DNA from: an uncultured Lactobacillus sp.
GTDB lineage: Bacteria > Bacillota > Bacilli > Lactobacillales > Lactobacillaceae
Direction of reading: 5' to 3'
DNA length: 17,018 bases
NCBI GenBank assembly: GCA_946482425.1
Contig: CAMLRO010000029.1
Span: 1 to 17,018 of the forward strand
Below are positions 7,901-16,296 of the stretch, in pieces. The position numbers and the translations under genes are program-made. Numbering within the stretch: position 1 is the stretch's first letter; each line of letters opens with the position of its first letter. The notes beneath the pieces were generated by a model. That model saw nothing but the letters and a program-made list of their open reading frames with translations. It had not been told where the DNA came from and searched no databases.

Positions 7901-10900
7901 AGATACGGTCGACTTCTGTTTCACCGAAATCATCTGTGGCAGTTCCTTTCTCGGCATGTTGAGCTTGTGCTAGTGCATCTTCGTAATTATTTTCAAGTTT
8001 AACACCTGCAATTTTATCAATGGTTCTCTTGATGGCTTCTTCAAGTTGTTTTTGAAGTGCATCAATTTGGTCTTGCTCTAGGTTGGTTGCAACATCTTCA
8101 ATTTTTCCTTTACTGTTAACATAGTCCTTAAACTTGTTAATCAACTTATTCTTTTCTGCAGTTAATTGACTAGGCAATTTGGCCTGGTCAATATTAGCTT
8201 TGGCTTCTTGTTCTAACTGCGACAGCTTATTACTTGTACCGCCATAAATTGAACTAATGCCATTATTTAATGCCTGATCGATATCTTTATAACCAGTAGC
8301 GACATCACTGCCTGCTAAGCCTAAACCATCAATCTCATTCTTGGCATTTGTGGCATATTCTTTCAAACCCTTAACGATTTGATTTTTCTTATCAAAGTCT
8401 TCACCCAATTTGTTAATTGTGGCAATGCCATCATTTGCAGCTGTTTGAATTTGCGTAATAGTGTTTTGCTTATTATTTCTAGCGGCATTAATCTTTGCAG
8501 CAGCTTTCTTTTGCTCTTGATCTATTTGCGTTTTCATTTGGTTAGCAATATCGCTGTCTTCAGCTTCATCAGCTTTGGCCTTGGCGTTAGTGGCAGCAGT
8601 TTGCAGATCATTTAGAGCTTTGGTTAAGGCTTCTTCTTTATCAATGTCACTGCTAATGTTGTTAAGAGCAGACTCACCTTTACTCCTAGCAGCATTGATT
8701 TTATCTTGATCAGTAGCAGCAGAAATATTTGTTTTAGCTGAGCCTAAAGCTGCGCTAATAGCATTGCTTAACTCATCAACCTGATTTTGATCAAGTTTAT
8801 TGTGCAACAGGTCATCGTTTAAGCGCTGGTTCAGTTTCTTAGCTTGCTCAACCAGTGCATTGTATGCGGCATTTTGTTCCTGCAATAAAGTAGCATTATC
8901 TTTAGCATTTTGCACAATGCCTTTAATCGCATCTTCGCCAGCCTGTTTGGCTTGTTCTACATCAGCTGGAGTTTGCGCCTTGTTGATATTTTTGCTAGCT
9001 GTGTCTTTATTTGAATTAATTAAATCGATCTGTTTCGCTTTTTCTTCATCACTTAAAGCTGATTGGTCTATTTTATTGATTTCGTCTGCAGCTGTTTTAG
9101 CAATATCATCTAGGTATTTATTAGCATTATTTTTAGCGGCTTGCAATTGAGCATCGCTCAAAGCTTTATCAATGTTAATTATTCCAGTTATTGTAGCAGA
9201 TTCTATGTCGGTAACCTTTTGCTGACCGTTAACCTGGTTAACAGCTTCTTTCCATGCGTTTGTTGCCTGACTCTGATACTTGTCCTTTTCTTCCTTGCTT
9301 AAACCTTTGATTTGATCAATTTGATTTAAAATTCCGGGGGCTTCAGGATCAAGGGAACCATCTGCTTTATGCTTACCGTTAAGTTCATCAGTAAGTGCAT
9401 TAATAGCTTCTTCTTTAGCTTTTTTAATTTTGTCAGCATCATTGGATTCTGCTGTTGCCTTAATAGCCCTTATTTGTTTAATAGTAGTATCCCGAATACC
9501 CAAAACTGTGCCACTATCTTGGGCGGCATTAATTGCTGTATTAGCAGTCCCAACGATTGAGTCAACACTTTCTTGATCTGCCTTATCTTTTAGACTGCTC
9601 TTGACTTCGCTTGCGACATCCTTAATAGCTTTTCTTGCTTGGGCTTTGGTAATTGCCAAGTTGCCACTAGCTTCAGCTTTATTGATTGCAGTAATAGCAT
9701 CGGTAGTGATTTTATTGACATCCTCTTTGGTTTTGACGTTTTGTAATTTGCTGATGGCACTATTAGCAGCCTGATTAATGTCCGTAATTGCCTTATCATA
9801 TTGTGATTTAGCGTCTGCTTTTTCTTCAGCGCTCAGAGAATTATAGGAGGAATTCAATCTGTTAATAGCTTCTTGAGCTGCGCTGTTGATAGTATCTTCG
9901 CTGTTATTTTTGGCATCTTCCAAATCGGCAGTAGTTGCATCTGCTACGACTTGATCAATAGCATCTCTACCATCTTTTTTAGCCTCGTCAACTGCCTCAT
10001 TAGTCTTTTGTGACTCAATATTCTGCTTAGCTTTATCTCTTTCATTATTGATTTTTGAGATAGTCTCTGTCTTGTCAGCATCCGACATTGAAGACTGATT
10101 AATTTCATCAATTGCTTGCTTAGCATGATTATCGATATCTTCTTTGGCAATATTAATATTGGTATCAAGGCTTTGGGCATCCCTGATTACCTTACGCATA
10201 TTATCGATGCCTTCTTGCTTCTCAGTATCAACTTGATCAATGGCAGCGTTCTTTACTTTGGCAACTGCATCATCATAGTAATTGGTTAACTGTTTAATTA
10301 GGCCTTCTTTAGTCGTACTGTTGACATTCTGTAAGCCGGAAATTTTATCGTTGACTTCGTTATAAACACCCAGTAATTCTTTCAGAGCGGCGTTTCTGTT
10401 AGACTGTAATGCTGCTTTATCGCGAATCTTATTTAGTGCTTCTCGACCAGCATTAGCTGCAGAATCAATTTCTTCTTTAGTATCAGCATTTTGAATATTA
10501 GTTTTTGCTGTTGTTAAAGCATTATCAATTTCGTCATAGTAGCCATTCTTTTCTTTTCCAGAGAGGTTAGGATCCTTTTCGATATCTGCACGAATTTTTT
10601 CTGCCAGGGCATTAAGTCCAGTATCTTCGTTAGTTAAAGCATCATCTTTTTGTTGTTCTAAGAATTTTGCTTGTTCGTCGGCAATACTTCCAGCAACACT
10701 GGCCATAGCATCGATACCGTCATCTCTATCTTTGACTACCTGTTCGGTGGTGAAGTCGTTATAGACTTTGCCTACGGCTGTTTCATAGAAACCATTAATC
10801 TTATTAGTTAGAGCATCTTTTTGGTCGCTATCAATTTTGTTGTCTTCAAAAGCTTGGTTGATAATACCTAAGTCTTTTTCTCTTTCAGCTTGCAAAGCCT

Positions 10901-13900
10901 TATTTGCCTGAGATTTTGCAACTATCAATTGTGCAGCAGCCAAATCCTTGTTAATACTGTCTTTAGCAGCTTGCTTGGCGGAATTAACACCGTCGATGTC
11001 TTTAGCGGCATTAATTAAAGCCTTGGCATTATTAAAGTCTTTATCAATAGCTTCTTTATAATGTTGTTTAGCTTCTGGACTTAAATCAGTATCGTCAAAG
11101 CTATCAATTTTATTTTTAGCTGCTTTAGCTGCATTTTCAATTTCTGTAATTGCTGCTTGGCGCTGTTGGTCTAAATTGTTTGTACCAGCATTAGCAGCAT
11201 TCTCCAGATAGTCTGTGATATTACTAATAGCATTGTTTTTATCAGTTTCAATTGCAGTTTCATTATCATCTTGAGTGACATTAGCAATACCAGTATCAGC
11301 GGCAGCATTAATTAAATCTTGATACTTGGTCTTGTCTTCAGCACTCAGATTATTATCATTGGTAATCGTGGAGATGGCTTTGTCTTTAGCATTCTGAATA
11401 TCTGTTATAGCCTGATTGCGTTGACCCTTGAGATTCTGTTCATTAAGTAAATCGTTTAATGCAGCAGTACCTTCTTTAGTAGCTTCATCAACATCTGCTA
11501 GAATTTCTCCCTTATCAATGCGGCCATTATAGCCCTGATCTCCAGTAAGCAAGTCATTAGCTTTGTTTACAGCTTCATCTTTATTTTTAGCCGTTAAATT
11601 AGGGTTCTTTTGAATTTTATCAACAACGGCTTTTTTGGCTGCTTCCAGTTGATTCTTAGCAGCAGATTTATACGCGTCTAAAACATTCTTTTTACCGTCA
11701 ATAATGTCTTGCTTGATGTCAGTAGCGGAACTGTGACTATCAATCGTTTTACCAGCATTGGTGACTGCGCTATCAATGTTAGTTTCTTTGGCAACTCCTA
11801 AATTACCTTTAGCCGTATCTGCATCAGCCTTAACTTGAGCTTTAGCGCCTTCTTTAAATGCATTTAAAATATTATCCTTTGCCGTTTTTACAGTTTGAGT
11901 AATATTCTGGCTGCTATCAGCATTATCTTCAATTCTATCAATTGCAGTTAATGCATCTTTCATAGCTGTCTCGGCCTTTTCTACTTTGCCTAAGATATTT
12001 TCATAGCCTTTGGTATAACCAACAATTTCAGACTTAGCAGCAGCTTTATTGATTAAACTCTCAGCAGCAGATTTTCTCTTATTGATAATTTCATCGTCAT
12101 CAGTGCCGTATATAGATTTACCGGTATCACCAGTGGTAGCTGTCGCATCAGCAACCACTTGCTCTACTTCATCAAGGTATGGCTGTTGCTCATTTTCAGA
12201 TAAACCAGAGTTTTTAATCCGCTCTATCGCTTTAGCAGCAGCTTCACTAATATCATTTGCTGCCTTTTCTCTTTCCTTGTTGGCATGTGTGCCATTAATA
12301 TTGTCAAGGCCCTTGTTAACGTCATCTTTAGGGTTATTGCTGTTAATAATATCTTTGATAGCTTGATTTAAAGCACCTTGGATGTCCTCTTTATCATCTG
12401 CATGTTGAGCTATTTGCTTTTTAGCAGCTTCTTCTAAAGCTTTGATAGCATCAACAGTATCTTGTACACCTTGAATTGCATCCTTTGCTTCTTTTTGGTG
12501 GTTATCAATGGCTTTTTCATTATCGTCTTGATCAAGATCACCATCAGTGGCGACAATTTCTTTTGGTCTTTTTAATCTGTCTTTTAAGCCGGTAATTAAT
12601 TCGTCAACAGGCGATTTGACATTTTCGTCTTTAGCGACTTCATCAATTGCCTTTTCGGCTTTTGTAATAGATTGATTAATATCGGTTTTAACATTATCAC
12701 GATAATCTTTGCCCGCCTGGTTAATAGCAGTAATACCATCATTGACAACTTGTTCAATATTAGTGTTATTTGTTTCAGGTGCTTGTACATTGCTTATGGC
12801 TTGATCTTTTGCATTAATTATTGTTTGTGCTTGTGAAGGAAACTTAGAAATTTGATCATTGGCCTGTTGAGTTAACTTCGTAATTGCATCAGATTTTGCT
12901 TTTTCAAAGTCTGCTTGACCTTTAGCTACTTGTACAGCCTTTGCCACTATGTCTAAAGCCGTCTTTTTTCTATTATTTATTTCACTGATCGCAGTTTTGG
13001 AAGATTGTACTCCGTAAACTGATTTATCAGACTCATAATTGTCATCCCGAATATTGGCAGCATACTTGGCAGCCTCATTCATTGCATCTGTAAATGCTTT
13101 TTCCTGATCTTCAGTTAAACTTTTTGGCTTATTGGCTTTAGCTGTGCTAATTGCATCTTTAATTGCCTGAGCAGCCTCTTGTTGTATTTCACTAAAAGGC
13201 TTGATCCCCAGACTAACTATAGTAGGGCGAATACCATCAGCAATGTCTAATGGACTATAATCAATAAAGTTCGCATGAGGAGTTAGCTGAATGGTAGCGT
13301 CTTTAGCCATCTTGGTGGTAATTTCAGGAGCAAGTGTAATGGTAAAAGTGCCATCTGCAGCAACTTGAGCGGCAAATTTAGTCGGTAAAAGTGCCAAGTC
13401 ATTTGCTTCGCCGCGGTATGTGTCAATAGTGTCTGCATAAGGGTTAGGTATTGATGAATTAATAATAGCCTGACCATTTTTGTAAACGCCACTATCCTTG
13501 AAACTGGCTAAAACATAGGCCTCAGTACCACCTGGTAATACACTTTGGAAAAAGCCGTCACTAGCTGGACCGTCATTTGAAGGAACATAGTTTAATACCT
13601 GCCCCTTGATGATTTTCGAACCATCTTCTTGATCAGTTACTATAACGTTTGCCGGGTCTATGTCTAAGAAACCACTTGGGTTAGCCGGTATAAATCTGAT
13701 GTTATTGTAGCCTGGATTATCCTTATTGGAAAAAGCCGCTTCAATGACAGCATCAAAGAGCTCATCATAAGTTTTATGATTGTTATCTGCAAGGAGTTTA
13801 CTAATTTTTTGTAGATTATTAAGGATTTCACCAAGTTTAGGGTTGTCCTTTTTAACTTGTTCAAGGTCAAATTGTCTCATGCCGTTTAATAATTCCAGTT

Positions 13901-15830
13901 TATTAACAGTGATTGTTTTATTAGCCTTTTCAACCTGTAGAACGTGAAAAGGGGGTAACACTAAATTGTTCTGACTTCCATTTGTTTGACCTAAAATATC
14001 ATTAAGGTTTAATAACTGTCGCACATTGGTGACTGTGATTTTGTTATCACCTATAACGCTGGTTGCGTCGTTTGTATTCAAATGAGCGTCCAAAACCAGA
14101 GAAGTAGGGTTATTAACAATCAGTTGACCAGTTTTTGCAACATCAACCAGTTTAATTGCTCCAGTACCCGCATCACCAACCAGTTGAATTTCAAAACCAC
14201 CATTTTGGACATTGGCTTTACCGTCTATCTGTACTAAGGTACCTGAGTATTTACCCATGTTTTCACCGGTAATTTTTAAGGCGCCGCCTGAGTGAATGGT
14301 AAAGTCACCACCTACATAAATTAAGTGTTGGCCATTTTTAGTAGAAATATTGCCGTTTGTGTTGACGTTAATAGTGCCGCCTCTACCAATGTTAATTTTG
14401 GATACTGTGTCTTTTGATGTGGATTTTTTCACATAAATGGCTCTTGCTTGTGCATCGTTTTGCACTCCAGTGTACTTGACCTTTTCACTTTCACCAATGC
14501 TAATGTTCACTGTGCCGTTAACATTTACTTGGCCACCGTCAGCAAGAAAAATTGCGCTATTTGCGCCGTATTGACCATTATTGGCACCATTTTTCCCGTT
14601 ATATGTCTTAAGTGGAATAAGGTTAACAACAGCTCCATCTTCAACATTAAGAACGTTGTTTTTCCTTTTCATTTCAATCACGGTACCGCCAAATGTTGCA
14701 CCGGTAAAGTTACAGCCAGCTTTAAAAGTAATGCTGTTATTACCGCTGGTAAACTCTAATAATTGTTGATCACTGCCATCATTTAGCCCACCTGTTTCCA
14801 TAGGCATTTCAACCGTTTCCGCATTGATGGTGCCTTCGAAAATAATGTCGGTGTTACTGTCAGTATATAATAATTGTGAGCCTTGAAAATCAATATTCCT
14901 AAAAGTTACTCTCGCTGACTTTCCACCAGCAGTATTAACGACACCATAAAAGTCGGAACTTTTAAGTGTTAAATTTTCGTAGGTAATATCACCAATGGTA
15001 TTATTCTTAATTTTGGGATGGATACTTCTAAAATCTATAGTATATTTAGCATCACCTGCAGACTTAATTAATAATTTTCTTCCTGGAAAGATTAAACGAT
15101 CACGGCCATTGCCCTTATTGGAACGAATGTCAGCTGTAATATCAATCTCACTCACATTGGGATTCTGATAGGCTGTAACAAAATCTTCCCAGGTACTTAC
15201 ACTTCTGGTTGGACTGGAGTCTTCCTGCGCCATAGTATTAATTGGAGTAGTATCAATGTCTTGATCTGCATCAGTCTGATCTTCATTTGTTATACCAGCT
15301 GTATTTGAACTGTCTGTTGTGTCAGTAGGTTGATCTTGTTGACTGTGGTTGCTATTTTGCTCAGTGTTAGTGGCAGGATCTTGCTGATCATTTTTGTCAG
15401 CTTTGTCAGCTTTGTCAGTGGAATTTTCCGTTTTGTCTGTTTTAGCAGTGTCACCTTGCTTGTTATCACTATTAGTAGCTCTTAAAAACGAACTCAAGCC
15501 AGAAAATGTGGCCAAATTTGGTCCGTCTTCTGGCTTGTTGTTTTTTTCTGCTTTAACAGCAGTAGTTGAATTTTGAGCATCACTAATACTACCAGGAGGA
15601 GTGGTAGTATCTTGAGGTGAAATATTCTCTTGAGTTTTGATATTTTCTTCAGTTTGTTGAGTTGGAATAACAGTATCAGCCTTAACTGTCTTGCTATTTA
15701 AACCAAAAAAGGTAAAGCCAAGCAATACAGAAGCGGCACCAATACTCAACTTGCGAATTGAGAAATGGTCTTGCTTATCTTGCATTGCCATTTTTTTCAC
15801 CCGTTCATTGTTATTATTCTTTCCTAGCAT
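4944..15830 (-). CDS. Giant SLAP-anchored surface protein with YSIRK-type signal, beta-helix-like adhesive domain and DUF1542-like stalk
   Basis: One intact frame encodes 3628 residues (roughly 0.4 MDa). The ATG at 15830 has AAAGGA at 15840-15845 nine bases upstream, and the N-terminus MLGKNNNNERVKKM resembles lactobacillar YSIRK proteins. Layout: YSIRK-type signal (HFSIRKLSIGAASVLLG, 22-38) with likely cleavage after VKA51; Asp/Asn/Gln/Ser/Thr-rich segment to about 210; pectate-lyase-like adhesive domain beginning STWEDFVTAYQNPNV (W214) with beta-strand ladders to about 640; a second beta domain, about 715-877; a stalk of about 27 DUF1542-like helical repeats, about 879-3277; an Asn/Asp/His/Gly tandem repeat, about 3279-3325; and four SLAP modules, about 3362-3628. 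There is no C-terminal LPXTG plus hydrophobic tail. The only Cys I find is C373. The presumed role is a long wall-attached adhesin; the ligand is unknown. The domain order and SLAP modules are clear; the adhesive function is inferred from family resemblance. Confidence 0.93.
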   Translation of the reverse strand: MLGKNNNNERVKKMAMQDKQDHFSIRKLSIGAASVLLGFTFFGLNSKTVKADTVIPTQQTEENIKTQENISPQDTTTPPGSISDAQNSTTAVKAEKNNKPEDGPNLATFSGLSSFLRATNSDNKQGDTAKTDKTENSTDKADKADKNDQQDPATNTEQNSNHSQQDQPTDTTDSSNTAGITNEDQTDADQDIDTTPINTMAQEDSSPTRSVSTWEDFVTAYQNPNVSEIDITADIRSNKGNGRDRLIFPGRKLLIKSAGDAKYTIDFRSIHPKIKNNTIGDITYENLTLKSSDFYGVVNTAGGKSARVTFRNIDFQGSQLLYTDSNTDIIFEGTINAETVEMPMETGGLNDGSDQQLLEFTSGNNSITFKAGCNFTGATFGGTVIEMKRKNNVLNVEDGAVVNLIPLKTYNGKNGANNGQYGANSAIFLADGGQVNVNGTVNISIGESEKVKYTGVQNDAQARAIYVKKSTSKDTVSKINIGRGGTINVNTNGNISTKNGQHLIYVGGDFTIHSGGALKITGENMGKYSGTLVQIDGKANVQNGGFEIQLVGDAGTGAIKLVDVAKTGQLIVNNPTSLVLDAHLNTNDATSVIGDNKITVTNVRQLLNLNDILGQTNGSQNNLVLPPFHVLQVEKANKTITVNKLELLNGMRQFDLEQVKKDNPKLGEILNNLQKISKLLADNNHKTYDELFDAVIEAAFSNKDNPGYNNIRFIPANPSGFLDIDPANVIVTDQEDGSKIIKGQVLNYVPSNDGPASDGFFQSVLPGGTEAYVLASFKDSGVYKNGQAIINSSIPNPYADTIDTYRGEANDLALLPTKFAAQVAADGTFTITLAPEITTKMAKDATIQLTPHANFIDYSPLDIADGIRPTIVSLGIKPFSEIQQEAAQAIKDAISTAKANKPKSLTEDQEKAFTDAMNEAAKYAANIRDDNYESDKSVYGVQSSKTAISEINNRKKTALDIVAKAVQVAKGQADFEKAKSDAITKLTQQANDQISKFPSQAQTIINAKDQAISNVQAPETNNTNIEQVVNDGITAINQAGKDYRDNVKTDINQSITKAEKAIDEVAKDENVKSPVDELITGLKDRLKRPKEIVATDGDLDQDDNEKAIDNHQKEAKDAIQGVQDTVDAIKALEEAAKKQIAQHADDKEDIQGALNQAIKDIINSNNPKDDVNKGLDNINGTHANKEREKAANDISEAAAKAIERIKNSGLSENEQQPYLDEVEQVVADATATTGDTGKSIYGTDDDEIINKRKSAAESLINKAAAKSEIVGYTKGYENILGKVEKAETAMKDALTAIDRIEDNADSSQNITQTVKTAKDNILNAFKEGAKAQVKADADTAKGNLGVAKETNIDSAVTNAGKTIDSHSSATDIKQDIIDGKKNVLDAYKSAAKNQLEAAKKAVVDKIQKNPNLTAKNKDEAVNKANDLLTGDQGYNGRIDKGEILADVDEATKEGTAALNDLLNEQNLKGQRNQAITDIQNAKDKAISTITNDNNLSAEDKTKYQDLINAAADTGIANVTQDDNETAIETDKNNAISNITDYLENAANAGTNNLDQQRQAAITEIENAAKAAKNKIDSFDDTDLSPEAKQHYKEAIDKDFNNAKALINAAKDIDGVNSAKQAAKDSINKDLAAAQLIVAKSQANKALQAEREKDLGIINQAFEDNKIDSDQKDALTNKINGFYETAVGKVYNDFTTEQVVKDRDDGIDAMASVAGSIADEQAKFLEQQKDDALTNEDTGLNALAEKIRADIEKDPNLSGKEKNGYYDEIDNALTTAKTNIQNADTKEEIDSAANAGREALNKIRDKAALQSNRNAALKELLGVYNEVNDKISGLQNVNSTTKEGLIKQLTNYYDDAVAKVKNAAIDQVDTEKQEGIDNMRKVIRDAQSLDTNINIAKEDIDNHAKQAIDEINQSSMSDADKTETISKINNERDKAKQNIESQKTNEAVDEAKKDGRDAIDQVVADATTADLEDAKNNSEDTINSAAQEAINRLNSSYNSLSAEEKADAKSQYDKAITDINQAANSAISKLQNVKTKEDVNKITTDAITAINKAEASGNLAITKAQARKAIKDVASEVKSSLKDKADQESVDSIVGTANTAINAAQDSGTVLGIRDTTIKQIRAIKATAESNDADKIKKAKEEAINALTDELNGKHKADGSLDPEAPGILNQIDQIKGLSKEEKDKYQSQATNAWKEAVNQVNGQQKVTDIESATITGIINIDKALSDAQLQAAKNNANKYLDDIAKTAADEINKIDQSALSDEEKAKQIDLINSNKDTASKNINKAQTPADVEQAKQAGEDAIKGIVQNAKDNATLLQEQNAAYNALVEQAKKLNQRLNDDLLHNKLDQNQVDELSNAISAALGSAKTNISAATDQDKINAARSKGESALNNISSDIDKEEALTKALNDLQTAATNAKAKADEAEDSDIANQMKTQIDQEQKKAAAKINAARNNKQNTITQIQTAANDGIATINKLGEDFDKKNQIVKGLKEYATNAKNEIDGLGLAGSDVATGYKDIDQALNNGISSIYGGTSNKLSQLEQEAKANIDQAKLPSQLTAEKNKLINKFKDYVNSKGKIEDVATNLEQDQIDALQKQLEEAIKRTIDKIAGVKLENNYEDALAQAQHAEKGTATDDFGETEVDRIFQVAQESADIVKAKQDAISQVEQKQKEANDAIDKSGLSPEDQQKQKEQIKTIVDQARTDINSISQSEENAEEKINSSKDQANSDIKNIIDQAALAGKKTKAEGILKDKQTKAHTVIDQSQLTAEQKKAAKAAIDDAYQQSFQNIEKATAISDIPDEANIGQNIDRLLTKPETGTEPEWFDHEQKNALEGAEGVDGLNKAYGKLKDRLKDKLSQELIDRIDKQIKAINDATDIPTASAAYDEAMTIINKENAKADIDEEADKVNKEIDGNDKLSTESKDRLKEQIKDDSQKAKDKIDAINAPKGDTSGKKEQIDKITETAKDDINSAGNAAKDESNNSLKEEANNELADKHQKAVDELKDKFGENADTSSVDKAYKEHSRVNGNSPADIAADKIAAEKEIAKGSVTDTATNAKNQVDKLKHQDGSNYTDTEKQVIKDRIDQEVAKANTDKTGTIDQAQDSNAVETARKDAVDKISSIIVADSKELDDVLNNNRKVQEERLKAAYDSAVKALKDRFKDKANTTSIDKAYENAKDALSDPANADKLAATELAGEKEIAAGALKEAQKAATSEIQSSGKYTEQEKETVIKQISTDMTTAKDAINQPKVNDSKTITKLRDDAINQLYLDATDPEMIDHILHGNDNSQDNDNNHGDDNNNHDNDNNHGNDNNHDNDNNHGNDNNHGNDINTGGGSASAPVTPNPVNTGDKEEKEEPELDLSHSEELALMHNAYLYDESGKRANRIVLGAGSIITSYGTKEINGKNYYVLVDKGNKNKIYYVAIGNVVSTSQKLKHNAYVYNKHGKRVKKAGVLRKGNNINTYGDAVTIRGKKYFIIAQNRFVKAANIAIQKAAVAAVTAAPINEPVTEKPQPVVEKAIMHNSYLYDEQGKRANKLVILAGSSINTVNKKLINGRSFYELEDGLFIAAANIDSKKIKLKHNAYIYSQHGKRIGKKVLKKRKAVKTYGDPVKINNKKYYIIAKNKFVKKANFK
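4947..5750 (-). repeat. Four SLAP modules in two duplicated pairs
   Basis: Modules begin LMHNAYLYDESGKRANR, LKHNAYVYNKHGKRVKK, IMHNSYLYDEQGKRANK and LKHNAYIYSQHGKRIGK. Modules 1 and 3 resemble each other, and so do 2 and 4 (NTYGDAVTIRGKKYFIIAQ versus KTYGDPVKINNKKYYIIAK), so a two-module block was duplicated. The pairs are joined by an Ala/Pro linker (about 5290-5375). SLAP modules bind secondary wall polymers in S-layer lactobacilli and are the likely anchor. Confidence 0.92.
5857..5996 (-). repeat. 36-bp tandem repeat coding for an Asn/Asp/His/Gly linker
   Basis: Units lie at 5875-5910, 5911-5949 (with one extra TTG triplet) and 5950-5985, flanked by partial units at 5857-5874 and 5986-5996. 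The 36-bp period codes 12 residues of the pattern NNHDNDNNHGND. Nucleotide identity between units is high, unlike the stalk repeats, so copy number may vary by slippage or recombination without breaking the frame. It sits between the stalk and the SLAP anchor (residues about 3279-3325). Confidence 0.9.
6001..13195 (-). repeat. Stalk of about 27 degenerate DUF1542-like helical repeats
   Basis: About 2400 residues consist of units of roughly 70-100 residues. Each has an Ala/Lys/Asp-rich helix ending near an AI..I core, a short Leu-Ser-x-Glu-x-Lys turn, a second helix with A...I..A, and a closing helix A...G..AI..I. Clear examples are the unit with SALSDEEKAKQIDLINSNKD near 9000-9060 and the one with SSMSDADKTETISKINNERD near 10030-10105. 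Unit sequences have diverged well beyond nucleotide similarity, so the array is old and should be recombinationally stable. DUF1542 arrays are found in giant surface proteins such as staphylococcal Ebh; a rod-like helical stalk is inferred. The count of 27 comes from manual parsing and could shift by a few. Confidence 0.85.
6010..6845 (-). repeat. Composite 153-residue unit present in two copies at the end of the stalk
   Basis: Two longer units begin at 6845 (AVDELKDKFGENADTSSVDK) and 6386 (AVKALKDRFKDKANTTSIDK), exactly 459 bases or 153 codons apart. They stay alignable through DKAY, the EKEIA(K/A)G(S/A) block and the Y(T)(D/E)(T/Q)EK turn. They close with the related DAVDKI...ADSKELDDVL and DAINQL...TDPEMIDHIL. 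They differ from the DUF1542-like units before them and look like a more recent partial duplication. Confidence 0.65.
13200..15195 (-). other. N-terminal beta-rich adhesive region of the giant protein
   Basis: Residues about 212-640 open with a helix and strand reading STWEDFVTAY and EIDITADI. They continue with short alternating hydrophobic strands and Asn/Gly turns (for example INIGRGGTINVNTNGNIS, LIYVGGDFTIHSGGALKI), as expected of a right-handed beta-helix like the pectate-lyase-like adhesive domain of lactobacilli. Residues about 640-710 look helical (LEQVKKDNPKLGEILNNLQ). Residues about 715-877 look like a separate beta domain, containing FFQSVLPGGTEAYVLASF and TFTITLAPEITTKM. The fold assignment is by pattern only. 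Confidence 0.6.
15674..15830 (-). other. YSIRK-type signal peptide of the giant protein
   Basis: Residues 1-51 carry a charged N-region, the FSIRKLSIGAASVLLG block and a hydrophobic core, and then KTVKA before Asp52. In staphylococci and streptococci YSIRK/GS signals steer secretion to the division septum. They usually sit on proteins with an LPXTG anchor, which this one lacks. Confidence 0.88.
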
Positions 15831-15857
15831 ATTTGTATGTCCTTTCTTATTTTAAAT

Positions 15858-15885
15858 ACTATACAACTATAAATTTACTTGACAA
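15858..15885 (-). promoter_or_regulatory. Probable promoter of the giant surface-protein gene
   Basis: On the minus strand TTGTCA (15885-15880) and TATAGT (15863-15858) are 16 bases apart, which would start transcription near 15851, about 20 bases before the ATG. A second -35-like box, perfect TTGACA at 15900-15895, lies 17 bases before a poorer TAAATT (15877-15872). Both sets may be used. Confidence 0.5.
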
Positions 15886-15907
15886 TTTATCAAATGTCAA
15901 TATTTGA
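15879..15907. promoter_or_regulatory. Overlapping inverted repeats in the promoter of the giant gene
   Basis: TTGACA (15879-15884) pairs with TGTCAA (15895-15900), a 6-bp inverted repeat with a ten-base gap. TCAAAT (15890-15895) pairs with ATTTGA (15902-15907), also 6 bp with a six-base gap. Both overlap the -35 boxes of the giant gene, so they may be operator sites. Part of the first dyad may simply be two -35-like sequences facing each other in AT-rich DNA. Confidence 0.35.
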
Positions 15908-16281
15908 ATTTTATTTTGTATTATTTTATAAATAACACAATTTACAAAATAAACTATAAAAAATTAATAAAATATAGAATAAAACAAATTGAAGCAATAA
16001 TGGCAAGAAAAAAATTAATATAACAAAGAGTACCTTAATATTAATATTTTTAGTAAAAATAACAAAAAACATTTTTCAAAAATGGGATAACTATTATAAA
16101 AGTATTTTAGTATAGTATTTATGAATATATAATAAGTAGTTGCGCTTAATGGCTTAAATTTATATTTAAATTAGGTAGTAAACAAAAACTGTGAGTTAAT
16201 TAAAAATTGCAACTTGTAAGATAAGTGAAATAAATTTTGCGGTTATTTTACATTTATGCAAGAGTATTAAGAAAAAGTAAG

Positions 16282-16296
16282 CAATGTTTTACATTG
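16282..16296. promoter_or_regulatory. Operator-like dyad O1 upstream of the right-hand SLAP gene
   Basis: CAATGT-TTT-ACATTG is a perfect 6-bp inverted repeat with a three-base centre. The symmetry extends four more bases on each side (16278-16300) with one G-T mismatch. It overlaps the start of the -35 box and is centred about 40 bases before the predicted transcription start. Confidence 0.55.

Noticed and set aside
6010..13195. Long repeat region as an assembly artefact or pseudogene array
   Set aside because: The repeats are diverged at the DNA level and the frame is unbroken for 10.9 kb, so collapse or frameshift is not indicated.
16070..16084. CATTTTT/AAAAATG dyad as a terminator
   Set aside because: It has a one-base centre, few GC pairs and no gene ending nearby; A/T dyads of this size are expected by chance in such DNA.
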